Shown here: piece by piece, positions 1-11,010 of the stretch
How the letters are laid out: every line of letters starts with the position of its first letter
How positions within the stretch are numbered: position 1 is the first letter of the stretch
Assembly (NCBI RefSeq): GCF_016097555.1
Contig: NC_054704.1
Location: forward strand, 95,072,204 to 95,136,203
Source: Gigantopelta aegis
Taxonomy: Eukaryota; Mollusca; Gastropoda; Neomphalida; Peltospiridae
Length of the DNA stretch: 64,000 bases
Direction: 5' to 3'
Position numbers and translations under genes: made by a program
The notes under the pieces: model-generated
Seen by the model: the letters and a program-made list of their open reading frames with translations, nothing else
What the model was told of the DNA's origin: nothing
Databases searched by the model: none

Positions 1-755
1 CCATTTGGTTTACCGTGAAGCGCATAATCCAGTCTAGCGTTTGTCAATAGTACTGCGCACGGGTCAATCGTCAGTTTTACAGCGTGTGCCAATAGTAAAA
101 TAGTATTAATTTTTTTTTAACTTTACAGAAAATCGTAATTCAGTTTCCAAATGTAAATTCCGTTTCACGATGGGAATTCCGGGAATTCCGTCCGTTTTTC
201 GCGATCGCGGAAAATCACTGGGTCTAAGTGTGCTCATGAATCAAAATAAAATATATTTTAAAAACAAAGGCAATGAGCAGTAATGGACGCTGTATTCGTA
301 GGAAATTCAAAGTTTTCCTGAAGATGTACCATCACAGGTTTTTTTTCGTCTTGAAACAAATTTTATATAAATTTTTATATTGCAATTAGTTTCTGGCATA
401 TTTCGTAATTCACCTGAATCATTTCGTATATCCTTGGCATAATCCCAAATGTTTTCAAATTCTTTTCAAATCACTGGCATAATTTTGCAAGTAAGGTTTT
501 GATTGGTCAAATGAAAGGTCAACTGGACATGAGCTCCAACTGGCTGCTGTTAGATCCACATGTAATAGTGGAGCTAATTTTAATTAGATTGGTACAGTAG
601 TTGAAGTGAATCACATGGTTTTAACTGAATTAATTGGACAAGACTGTTAGCAGCTTCGACTGGAATACATCATTAAAATCGTTTTGCAGTCATTTATTAT
701 ATCGGTTACAAGTCTTATTTTTCACATATTGGGTTATGCATTGAAGTGGTATGCA
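1..755. other. No gene recognised
   Basis: AT-rich with scattered stops in all frames. Nothing recognisable beyond a duplicated GGGAATTCC near 172-188. Confidence 0.5.
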
Positions 756-763
756 GTAGGATT

Positions 764-1350
764 TGGATGCAGATGATTCGTCCTCTGGACGTTTTGTCCA
801 CAGACGATTTGTCCACTAAAAATTCATCCACTGTTGAACTCGAGACGATTCGTCCACAACCAAAAATTGTTCTTGGACAATTTGTCCACTGTAATTTTTA
901 TAGTTAATTTAGAACTTGGCTGGAACTTGGTAGCGAAATGGAGATAATATCGTTGTTTATTGGTTGGTTACTTCGAATGACATCACGTTATGGCATTTTT
1001 GACATAAATGACGAAATTTTAGTTTAGTTACTAGCTTTGTTTTCTAAGTAGTATGTCAAAATTTTAGGTGTAATTGAAGAGCAATTTGAATAACAACATA
1101 TCAACAAAGTATTATAATGGACAATCATTAGTTGATAGTGCCACTAAAATTTAGTTTGTTTCATATACTATAGTAATTCACCACAAAACGAAAATAACTG
1201 ACAATTTCAATGGCTAAGAAGTATCATTTTAGATTTATTGGTCTAAATGTTGTAATCGAGTGGACGAATTATCCGAGGTGGATGGAAGAATTGTACGTGG
1301 ACGAATTGTACGGTGGATGAAACGTCCAGAGGACGAACTGTCTGGAAAGT
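764..1350. mobile_element. Non-autonomous DNA transposon with iterated GTCCAC motifs
   Basis: Inverted ends share TTCGTCCTCTGGACGTTT (right end read on the minus strand), flanked by the 8-bp direct repeat GTAGGATT (756-763 and 1351-1358). Many copies of a WTTSGTCCAC-like motif sit near both ends. No transposase was seen. An 8-bp target duplication suggests hAT or a related superfamily. Confidence 0.7.
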
Positions 1351-1429
1351 GTAGGATTATAGAATGCAGCATAACTACCGTAATAATTCATTATAATGTA
1401 CATAAATAATTCCTGTCATTCACACGTCA

Positions 1430-1990
1430 TATCATGGTATGGTATTTTTTATTTGTCCATTTGTCTGTAAACGTTTACTTTCTGGAGCATTTATTTTCTA
1501 TGAATTCATATATGATCATCGAACCATACATGGGCCATTCCGTGGTATTTGGTCCATGGGTGTGAAAATTTCTGAATTATCTGTTAAACTAAGTTTTTAT
1601 TATAGCTTAAAGTTAACACCCTTAAGCTCATGACCTACTTTTCACACATTACTGCACATTAAAGGATATCCTTGTCCGGGCCATATCTTCCTTATCAATT
1701 CATATAATATCATCAGACCCTGCATGCAAGTACAACTTGGGATGGTGGTGTGTTGCATGCAGTAACTAGGTCACTGTGACCTACATTTCATACATTAGAT
1801 ACTGCACATTAAAGGAAACCCTTGTCTGGGCCATATCTTCCATATATACATGTTAATTCATATATATATATATATATATATTATCAATACTTGCCTGCAA
1901 GTACAACTTTGACTGGCAGTGTGTTGCATACCATAACTAGGTCACCATGACCTACTTTAAATGGGTGTATCATGTATCCTACCGGTACCA
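1430..1990. repeat. Dispersed repeat, partly duplicated in tandem
   Basis: Two related stretches (about 1640-1790 and 1805-1960) share GGGCCATATCTTCC, TGCAAGTACAACTT and GTGTTGCAT. A related block lies at 24540-24730. No coding potential was recognised. Confidence 0.5.
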
Positions 1991-2549
1991 GTACCATCAG
2001 TGGTTTCATATTGAAAAAAGTATGGTTTTCGAATTGGGATGGTTTTCGAGAACTAGTGATATATGTCACAAATGTACATATTGAAAAGGCAAGACTTCCT
2101 TATTTCCCCCTCCTAGTCCTAACAAATTTACAAAATATATTTTTTTAAAGTTTAAACATGCACCTTAGATGTAATGCTTGATATAACATAGAGTTAATTA
2201 TGTTGATTCAGTACCCTAATGGAGGGGAGAATATGGAATTATTTCCATTGAAAAAAAGTAAGGCTGAGTTAAAACTGCTTGTGAAACTAATTATGAAAAA
2301 CCATATTGTGCATTTTGAATGGCATTTGCTGCCTACTAGTGATGTTCCATTGATCGAATACAGTAGAGCTGCAACGAATAAACCAAGTGGCGAATACGAT
2401 ACATATCACGAATATGGGGTCTCGAATACGAATAAATATTCACAAATACCAATAATTACAGTGAATCTACCAATACTGTAGTATTGACTTGCTGAATGAA
2501 GCACACCACCAGTGAACATAAGTCAAAAATAGTATTTAAATAGTAGAAG

Positions 2550-2818
2550 GCCAACGTTTCTGCCAGAAAGAATTTTTTGTGTATGGCGCATTGAAATTTA
2601 ATATTTACAATGTGTGTGCTGACTGCAACTGCAATTTATTGGGTCTTCCACCAGAAAAAAAATGGGTTTGGTTTAGGGTTAGTGTTAAGAAAATTATACA
2701 GTAATGATAAGAGTCATTAATTTTGTCAAACGGTCAATTTAAACAAATAAAGTCTGCAAAACAAATTGGGCACGACACCATACCCATTTTATCCTCTGGT
2801 AGAAACTCTGGCAGAAAG
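2550..2818 (+). mobile_element. MITE, TCTGCCAGAA family, copy A
   Basis: Begins TTTCTGCCAGAAAG and ends GAAACTCTGGCAG, so the ends are inverted. The body carries GGTTTAGGGTTAGTG. Three more copies occur at 3017-3286, 20958-21207 and 29573-29792. Confidence 0.65.
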
Positions 2819-3016
2819 TCTGGATGTGTTTAACATTAAACTTTGGAATGTCAATGTTATATATAAAAAAAACAAAAACTGAATAATGAATACATATTGC
2901 GGATAGCCTGTTTTTGGTGCATGCATCAAATATGTGAGTGAATCGTTGCAGATCTAGAATATAGCCCATGAGTCATGAGCATTAGGTCAGGCCAGGCCAC
3001 GTATCCGTTATAAATC

Positions 3017-3286
3017 AAGGTTTCTGCCAGAGGGTAACATGGGTATGGCGCCATACGCAAATTTGTTTGCAGATTAAAATTTTTTTAAGTTAACCTTTTG
3101 ACAAAATTAATTTATTCTTATCGCTAGTTATGTATGATTTTCTTAACCCTAACCCTAACCCTAACCCTAAACGTAACCCCCATTATCATTCTGGGGGAGG
3201 CCACCATATCCCGTTGACTGTAGTTGCATTCAGTTCCATAGCGCCATACCCCAAAAATTATTTCTGGCAGAAACACTGGTTATGAC
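3017..3286 (-). mobile_element. MITE, TCTGCCAGAA family, copy B, with telomere-like repeats
   Basis: Inverted relative to copy A. Holds about four and a half head-to-tail CCCTAA units at 3143-3170, where the other copies have one or two degenerate units. Confidence 0.65.
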
Positions 3287-3404
3287 ATCTAGTTTTCATG
3301 CAACCGATGCTTTATTCGGAACAAAATTGTAGTTCTCAATACTAGGTTTTCACTTGTTTCTCAAGTGGCAGTGTTCCTGTAATAAATGACTTTATAGTAA
3401 CATG

Positions 3405-3716
3405 GGTGGGATTTAGCTTAGTTGGTTGAATGCTCGCCTGAGGTGCTTGCATCGCAGGATCAAACCACCTCAGTGGATCAGTTAAACTGATTGGGGTTTT
3501 TCTCGTTCCAACCAGTGTACCACAACTGGTCAACGGCCGTGGTATGTGCTTTCCTGTCTTGTAAAGTGCATATATATAAAAGATCCCTTGCTACTAATGG
3601 AAAAATGTAGTGGGTTTCGTCTCTAAGACATGTCAGAGTTACCAAATGTTTGACGTCCATTAGCCGATGATTAATTAATCAATGTGCACTAGCGATGTCG
3701 TTAAACAAAACAAACT
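3405..3716 (+). mobile_element. tRNA-headed SINE, copy 1
   Basis: The head has an A box (TAGCTTAGTTGG) and a degraded B box (GGATCAAACC). The body has CCACAACTGGTC, GCATATATATAAAAGATCCC and TGCTACTAATGGAAA, and the tail is TCGTTAAACAAAACAAAC. Full length, tail type 1. Confidence 0.75.
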
Positions 3717-3719
3717 TTC

Positions 3720-5270
3720 TAACTTTACAGTAACATCTAAGTGAAATAACAACTCTTTCTAATTACCGGGTACGTTTATTATACTGGTTATATGGTGCAT
3801 GGAATGTTTTGTTTTTGAAATTGTATAGCGATCTCTGAAACTTGCGTAGCAAATCGTGATGCGATATTGCACAAAATGTTCCCTGTGGTGGTAAGAACAT
3901 GTATTGAACGAAGCTATTTTAAAATGTCTCGCTGGAAATTAACATCACAGAATTGTATAGCGATCTTTGAAACTTGTGTAACAACTTGCGACGTGCCATT
4001 GAACAGTGTTTCCTGACATACATGTACATACATACATGTTCTAGTACTAGTAATGTGCAGCATTCTAGCACATCAATGCCTCATTCCAAATTCTGTGGGT
4101 CTAAATCTTTTGCAATAACCACCTTCTCTGGACCTATTTTGTTGCTTATGCCCTTTCAGGATAATCAAGCAATTCAGTGCTTGCTATATCCTTATGAACA
4201 GCAGTGTTCTCACTGGGTGAAAATTAAAGGAGGGCAGCCGCGCAGCACCACACCCTTCAAAAAAAAAAGCAAAAAGCAAAAAATTTATACGAAATACAAG
4301 CAGACTCGTCTTTACCGATCAAAGTTTTAATATTATTTTAATAAAGATTTCAAGATATACGAAAAACAAAAAAGACATTTGTGTGATCCCCTAATGTCGA
4401 TTTTTTAATTTTTTATTCCCATCTTCATCGAATGAATCGATCGCTGTGATAAAATAATTATCGCCAGCTGATAAAAAGTAGTTTAGTTTTTGTAGTGGCG
4501 GTGTATATATTATTTGGTACCCAAGATGAATTATTCTAATGCCAAACACTACCACTTCCGTTGATTTTATAAGCGGTGATACCCCCCAAAATGAAACGTT
4601 TACAATATGTTACAAGAACTACAGAATAAACAGAATGACAGAAATGACAAAAAGTAAAAATTGTCAGTTACAATCAATTATATCTGTAACTGAGGACAAA
4701 ATATCAGACGACAGTTAGTGGAAACAAAAGATAGAGTGACCGTTCTGATCACGTGACAAATGTGGCGCCAAATAAGTGGGTTTTTTTAGTCGGAGATTGC
4801 CGAATCAATAAAAAATAAAAATGTTTTCATTGCTCCAATAAAATATAACTTTTATTATTTGTATTAAACACACAAATGGATACAGGTATGGGACAAAATA
4901 GAGGCTGTTAAAAATACTATTAAATTATGTTACGATAACTGTCGTAAATGTTTCGTCAGGTGGTTTTTCGTACACAACACGGCTTGTTTCCTTTGATGTC
5001 CATTGTACAGACTGATCATTTTTGGGTTTTTACATGTGTGTAAGAAGAGTGTGCATTTGGAAATAGTGGAGATAGGTGCTGGAAAATATAGTAGGGTGCT
5101 GGAAAATAAAGAGGGGCACAGAAAAATAAAGGAGGGCGGAGAACGTGAAAGGAGGGCGGCCCGCTTAAATGGAGCAGCGAGAACACTGAACAGGAACTTG
5201 TGATCAGACACTAGTGTATCATGTACATGCTCATGTAAGACATTGATTTTGAAATCTCGAGTTTTCAACA
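3720..5270. other. No gene recognised; short duplicated block
   Basis: ATTGTATAGCGATCT.TGAAACTTG occurs at about 3820 and 3953, and again worn at 20213, so it belongs to a dispersed repeat. The frame at 3974-4330 has no recognisable domain and low-complexity ends. Confidence 0.45.
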
Positions 5271-5271
5271 A

Positions 5272-5458
5272 CAGTGTTCGAGATTAAACATTTTGGCCAG
5301 TATCCCAGTTGGATACTAACATTTCAAAATCTGGTATCCCACCTGAGAATTTAGTATTATATGGTATCCAGGTGGGATACTAGGTACTTGAAGTCTGGCA
5401 TCCAAAATTAAATTTTAGTATCCCCGGGATATCGGGATACCGTTAATCTCGAACACTG
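5272..5458. mobile_element. MITE with CAGTGTTCGAGATTAA ends
   Basis: Perfect 16-bp inverted ends, with AACAA on each side. The body has several GTATCC or GGATAC pairs. Confidence 0.7.
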
Positions 5459-5850
5459 AACAAGTCTGTGCGACAGCTCAAACTGGTTTGTGAGTCATTC
5501 TGTCACTCACCTGTGGCATTGTCTGTAATGTACATTGATTTTTTTGTGTCTATTAATAGAAAGTGGAACTACAGAATAGATATATACTGTTGCATTACAA
5601 TAGCTGAATACTTGTGTGTATGAAAGATGTGCAGAATGAGACATGCTTTGTATTATAATTTATATACATAGATTAGTATAAAATCTATAGGTAGGGCCTA
5701 CCATTTGTACCTATTGAATAAAGAACACAGAGTTCAGTTAAAATTAGTGGATACCTGTACATATAAAAGTATAAATGAACTCTCATTCTTCAAAATTGTA
5801 TATATACTAATCAACAAACCATGATTCATATATCTGTTATATGATGTACT

Positions 5851-5856
<6 letters not shown>

Positions 5857-5923
<67 letters not shown>

Positions 5924-5925
5924 AA
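5857..5925. repeat. (TA)n microsatellite
   Basis: Uninterrupted TA for about 66 bases. Confidence 0.95.
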
Positions 5926-6570
5926 TGCACCTGTAATGGTGTAATGTTACTGTTAGTGCATATGGCAGATGCAGTGTCTGACATAAATACATATCTTGGT
6001 CTGGTAACAGTAATACCTTAAATTGCTATTATATTTTCTTACAGTTATACATGTACACATTGACGTGGGTGGGACCACCGGGGCCAAATTCTGGACTGGT
6101 GGAAGTGACTCAGAAAGTGCTAATAGTCCACTGGTTAGGGGGCCCAATACTTGCCTTGCCCCGGGTGCTGGCAACCCATGCTGCACCACTGCATGTACAT
6201 TAATTAAAACAGTATAATTTATTAGCTGGTATGTAGGTATATATATGTATATGAATATGAATAAATCCCTATAAATTCAAAATAGGCCATTTCCCCTTGT
6301 CAATTTCAGTTGACAAGTCAGTCTATTCAAAAGTAATTGCCATTGTTCATTGCTTCTGTTGTCCATGGTTTGAGCGTTTCTTTTCTTATTGTTAAGTGTC
6401 AAAATGATTCATTGTGGGTGTGCATAAACTGTATGTATATCAACATAAAAGCTAATAGACTGTGCAAACACAGATGTCCTAGTGATCTGGAAATGTGTTA
6501 TTCCCCATGATAAATGTTTATAAACGTTTATATATATATTTATATAAAAAGTTTTTTATATATTTATATA

Positions 6571-6721
6571 TATAAGAATTGTTTCTCATTTTTTAGGAAT
6601 TTATCGATGTATAAAAGTCACAAATGGTATAAAATCGCGTAGCGTAGCGAAGCGATTTTATACTACATTTGTGACTTTTATACATCGATAAATTCCTAAA
6701 AAATGAGAAACAATTCTTATA
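6571..6721. mobile_element. Fold-back hairpin element
   Basis: Arms of about 70 bp with almost no mismatch around a short GTAGCGTAGCG centre. Bordered by TA-rich sequence. Likely a MITE. Confidence 0.75.
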
Positions 6722-7292
6722 ATTACAAACAGTACAAGAAGTATACCTTAAAACACTCAAAAATAATTTCTTTCGTTCTTACCGTCAACCATGTTCTATA
6801 AATAAGCGTAGGAATACATGTATACATACTATTTGATGTTTTGGTTTTTTTTTTTTTAACAGAATAAAAACAAATAAAAAATATATTGTAATTTTATTTT
6901 ATTTATAACATGAATATCTCATCCAGTTTCCCTTATTTTTTTAATCGAGAAAACAGGTCACTTCCTTGTTCTATTTTTAAAACGATCACCGAACTGGGTC
7001 ATTGAGCTTCTCGCCCATCCAGCTAAAAATAGTTCCAATCGATCTTGGTCTTCCGTGAGTGCGAGTGCGAATAATTTTAACATGCTCATATACCACTAGA
7101 GTTTCGAGCATGTCCGTCCCGGGGCCTGTTTCTGGATAGCCAGTGACTTGCTCCGGGACAGAACAAAATTAAGGGGACAATTTTGAAATTTACATCCAAA
7201 AATTAAATAGTGGGCCTTTAAAATTTTGATGCACATCTATAATTAATATAATTAATAAAGAAAATACTACTCTTTAAATTTGGTTAAATCTG

Positions 7293-7690
7293 GGCCGCGT
7301 GACGGTCGGCGATGGAGGGTCGTCGGGGGGTGTCTTACACATTGCGGTGTTGAGTCGGTGGTCGACGGTTCCCGCAGGGCTGGGCTAGGGGCGGCGTCGC
7401 AGAAGGGACCACCGCTGGCGGTTCAGCCGCCAGCTTTGGTCCCCCCCCCCCCCCCCCCCCCGCCCCGTGCCGTTCCTGGCGAGCTTTTCCTCTTCCTCCA
7501 TCTCCTCTTCTTCGTCGGTACGATCGCGTCACCGTACACCAAAGTCACGGAAGCCCGTGACCCAGTGTACGAGACGCGATACTCCAAAAGTTTTCCATAA
7601 CTGCATAAGAGTCCCCCCAGGTGGGGGGGCAACTCGAGAGTACAAGGCGACACGTCTGTTCTCATCGTGAATCAGTTCGGAAGTCTTCCG
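7293..7690. other. GC-rich island with poly-C and open frames on both strands
   Basis: A CpG- and GC-rich block in AT-rich surroundings, with about 21 C in a row near 7440-7460. Both strands stay open for 60-106 codons because of composition. Minus-strand pieces such as VHWVTGFRDFGV look protein-like but I could not assign them. It may be a coding remnant of a mobile element or a captured gene fragment. Confidence 0.35.
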
Positions 7691-7917
7691 TGATGACGTA
7701 TTTTTATGAGGTTTATGGAAGGATAATGCTTGGTTTTTTAGTGACGTCAGCCAATCAGAATACAGTAAATCGTATAAATTCGGAAAGTTTGTAATATATA
7801 TATATAACTATCTTAGCATAGCTAGCATAATAAATTAATAAGCATGAGTCCAATGCTGTGTACCTGTATGTTTTATATTTTAAAATATAATATTAATGAA
7901 CAATATCCTTGGTTATA

Positions 7918-8346
7918 CAGGTTGTACTATGCCAAATAAAATCCCATAGACAACCATGTTAATGTTTTGTATTTAAAAACACTATATGCAGTATATCAAC
8001 CAAACTATGACCCATAAATATCAGTACTACAACCCCTACCTCAAAGTATTAACTGAAGAAAATGGTACCTTTCATGGCTCATTTTGGTTTTTACAACACT
8101 ACTCGTTTTGCACAAAATTTGAGTACTTTTATTTTTACAGGTTTCAAGAAAAACCTTATTTGGCACAGTGGTACTAGATAAAATAACATTTTATACATTT
8201 TTTGCCAAGATGAAATATTTTTTTTTTACAACCAACACACACATTTATCATCAATCACAGGACTTGTGGTGTTAACTTCTCTATCAAAAGTTCGGTGTAC
8301 CTCGAACTTTGACCCAGCCGGAAGTTATTTGGTTTAGTACTACCTA
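7918..8346 (+). repeat. Dispersed repeat, copy 1 of an inverted pair
   Basis: Matches 43306-43757 on the opposite strand: shared AACCAAACTATGACCCATAA, AGTACTACAACCCCTACCTC and TTAACTTCTCTATCAAAAGT. No coding potential. Confidence 0.7.
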
Positions 8347-8526
8347 CAGTAATACCTGTATAAACCGGATCATACCATGGAGTTAATATTTATCCGATTT
8401 AGACAGGATCTGGTGTTTGGAGGGTTTAGTTTTAGAATTTACAAAAATTTTGGACCATGAAAGTTGGCCATTTTAAAAATAGAATTCCAGTTTGTTCAGG
8501 GTTTGGTTTAGACAAGTTTCATTGTA
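8345..8526. mobile_element. Tigger/pogo-like MITE
   Basis: Begins TACAGTAATACCTGTATAAA and ends GGTTTAGACAAGTTTCATTG TA, with TA borders. Ends of this kind are typical of pogo/Tigger derivatives. Confidence 0.45.
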
Positions 8527-9000
8527 TTTAGTGAAAAATTGGTGTTGAAATCAGGAAATTGTTTAGGGTCCCGCCATAATCATTTAATGGTAAATAAATA
8601 TCTTAGGATTCCATCTCATAATCGTACAGTTCCAACTCGACATTCGTGGAAGCATGGTATCCTGCTGAATTTCACAGCCTGATTGACTATTTTTTATCAG
8701 CACTGTTGTGCATAGTTTTTAGTATTGATATAATAGCTCTGTGTTACTTGTCACATCTCTTTGTTTAGTGGTCTCCCAGTGTAAATACTGAGCTTTACAC
8801 CAGCAATATACTTGAGTATAATGTCTGCTATTTGGTCGTTTTCTGATAAATACTTAGTCCAAATTGGATGTAGACAGCTGATATTGACAAAAACAATGAA
8901 CTTTTCTATTTATTATATACTTATAGCAATTTACCTTTATTTTTAAAATGCCAGCAGCAAAATAGTTCCGACTTTCTTACACTGAAGATAACACTTTATA

Positions 9001-9067
9001 CAGTGACGATAAAACATTTTAGCATGAAATAGTGAAATTTTCACTCTAAAATGTGTTATCGTCACTG
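9001..9067. repeat. Short hairpin, 22-bp arms
   Basis: CAGTGACGATAA.ACATTTTAG pairs with its inverse at the right end. Probably a MITE remnant. Confidence 0.55.
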
Positions 9068-9410
9068 AGTGACTGATAACACTTTTATTTCACTGATATT
9101 TTAAGACATTTCACTAAATATTATATAATAAAGTAAGATTACCTCAGTGGACAACTTGGACTAGTAATTGCTTTCAGGGTTTTATTACCTACATGTAGAT
9201 GTTTTGATCTAGACTCCAATAATTGGCACCATTCCCAAAGGCAGTGTTATTTTTTATTCCCAATTTTGGAGTAAATAGTTTCAATTTTGTATTATTATAT
9301 AGATAGATTTTGAAAATAATATGAAACATTTGACAAACACTCTTTCTCGCCCCAATAACATTTCATAACGCAAAATAGATATTTTGAATAGATACGAGTA
9401 TTTGTATGTA

Positions 9411-11010
9411 TAATAAACTGACGATCAAAAGAAAGTATACAAATTATTTTTTCAAAGTATTAAAAACAACACAAAACACAAGTTGATGCAAATGTTATAT
9501 TCTGAAAGTATAATAATTTGGCAATAAATAAACACGAGTATACTCAATAAAACCCATAAAATGATAATATCACAGTACACAACAGCACTAGGAGTGAAAA
9601 CTGTGCGATTTCATAAAGGACCACTCATAACGAAGGTGAATAAATTTGACCACAAAGAACATGTTTCAATAGCGTGTATGTCCACCATGGGCAAGTATGC
9701 AAGCATGGACCCGGCATCGGACAGAATTTGTTAAGTGCTTAATGATGACATCAGGTATTGCCCTCCACTCCTGCCTCAGTGCCTGTACCAACTGATCCCT
9801 GTTCATTGGAGAGTTAGGATGACGTCGAATTCACTGGCCAAGATGATCCCACAGAATTCGCTGGCCAAGATGATCCCACAGAATTCGCTGGCCAAGATGA
9901 TCCCACAAATGTTCTATCGGTGACAGGTCAGGTGAACGGGCTGGCCATGGCAAAACATTGACGTTGTTTGTGGTGAAGAACTGTTACACTACATGAGCTG
10001 TGTGAGGTCTGGCATTGTCCTGTTGAAACAAGAGTCTAGGATGGTGTTGCAAGAACGGTAACAGGACGGGACGTAAAATCTGGTTGATGTAACGGTGTGC
10101 GTTAAGATTTCCGTCATTGACAATCAGGTCTGTCCGCTGTTGGCCACAGATACCGCCCCAAACCATCACAGATCCACCACCAAATGGTTCAGTCTCCTGA
10201 ACACAGCACGGAGCTGTTCTCTCTCCTGCACGTCGGTATATCCGAGTCCTGTCGTCAGCTCTGAATAACTGGAACCTGCTCTCATCAGAAAAGAGTACAC
10301 ATTGCTAGTTCGATGTTGCCAATGTTGAAACTAATGTGCCCAACGTAAAATTCGAAGTCGATGTTGCCTCGTCAATGTCATCCCTCTGAATGGTCGATAG
10401 GCCCTGATACCATGCTGTCGTAGTCGACGATGTACAATGTGACGACTGATGACATGTCCAAGGCCAGTCACTGCAGATGACATCACAGTGAGGAATCTGT
10501 TACGTAAGTGTAAGATGCGGAGATGGCGGTCCTCGTTGGCTGTTGTGACGCGGGGTCTTCCACTTCGTGGTCTGTCTGCAGTCCTGCCAGTCACCCTGTA
10601 ATGCTGTATCAACCTGGTGATCGTCAGTTTTGTGCAATTCAGGATTCTTGCCACATGGGCATAACTCGCACCCACCTGCACCATACCAATAGCTGTCTCT
10701 CTCTTTCTTCAGCAGTTAGCCTTGCCATGTTCTCTGGTGTTTTACTGTTGACTGAGGCATGTTCTAAGCAATGGCACCCTTTTTTATACCCTTATGTGCA
10801 CGAGTATCATGTTTCTCGTGCAGTATTTATTTGATGAATAAACTCATTTTGCACGTGCGGCATCACCCAAATGCAGCAATGTGCGACTATTTGTCATTGA
10901 TTGCATTATAACAAACAATACTGGAACCTATCTAACCTTCCATGAATGTGTATTGTGTTTATTTATAATAAAAATAATTGGTATACTTTCTTTTGATCGT
11001 CAGTTTATTA
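9411..11010 (-). mobile_element. Tc1/mariner transposon 1
   Basis: Inverted ends of about 40 bp with one mismatch (TAATAAACTGACGATCAAAA at each end) and TA at both borders. It encloses a degenerate Tc1 transposase on the minus strand. High end identity with a broken gene suggests moderate age. Confidence 0.9.
9666..10728 (-). pseudogene. Tc1-type transposase, degenerate
   Basis: Reads MARLTAEERE at the start, then a helix-turn-helix with YAHVARILNCTKLTITRLI, then RSGRPRVTT. DDE residues can be placed in SDESRFQLF, QQDNARPHTA and SPDLSPIEHLWD. There is a frame change near the N-terminus (about 10690), a stop after LRWAH, another after TAHVV, and a 27-bp unit repeated about three times at 9825-9910, duplicating LWDHLGQRI. 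No functional enzyme is expected. Confidence 0.85.

Noticed and set aside
2200-2481. 93-codon frame
   Set aside because: No recognisable domain; its end contains worn repeats (AACGAATA, GAATACGA). Treated as chance.
3143-3170. CCCTAA units as a true telomere
   Set aside because: Only about four units and inside a MITE copy; an interstitial telomere-like tract, not a chromosome end.
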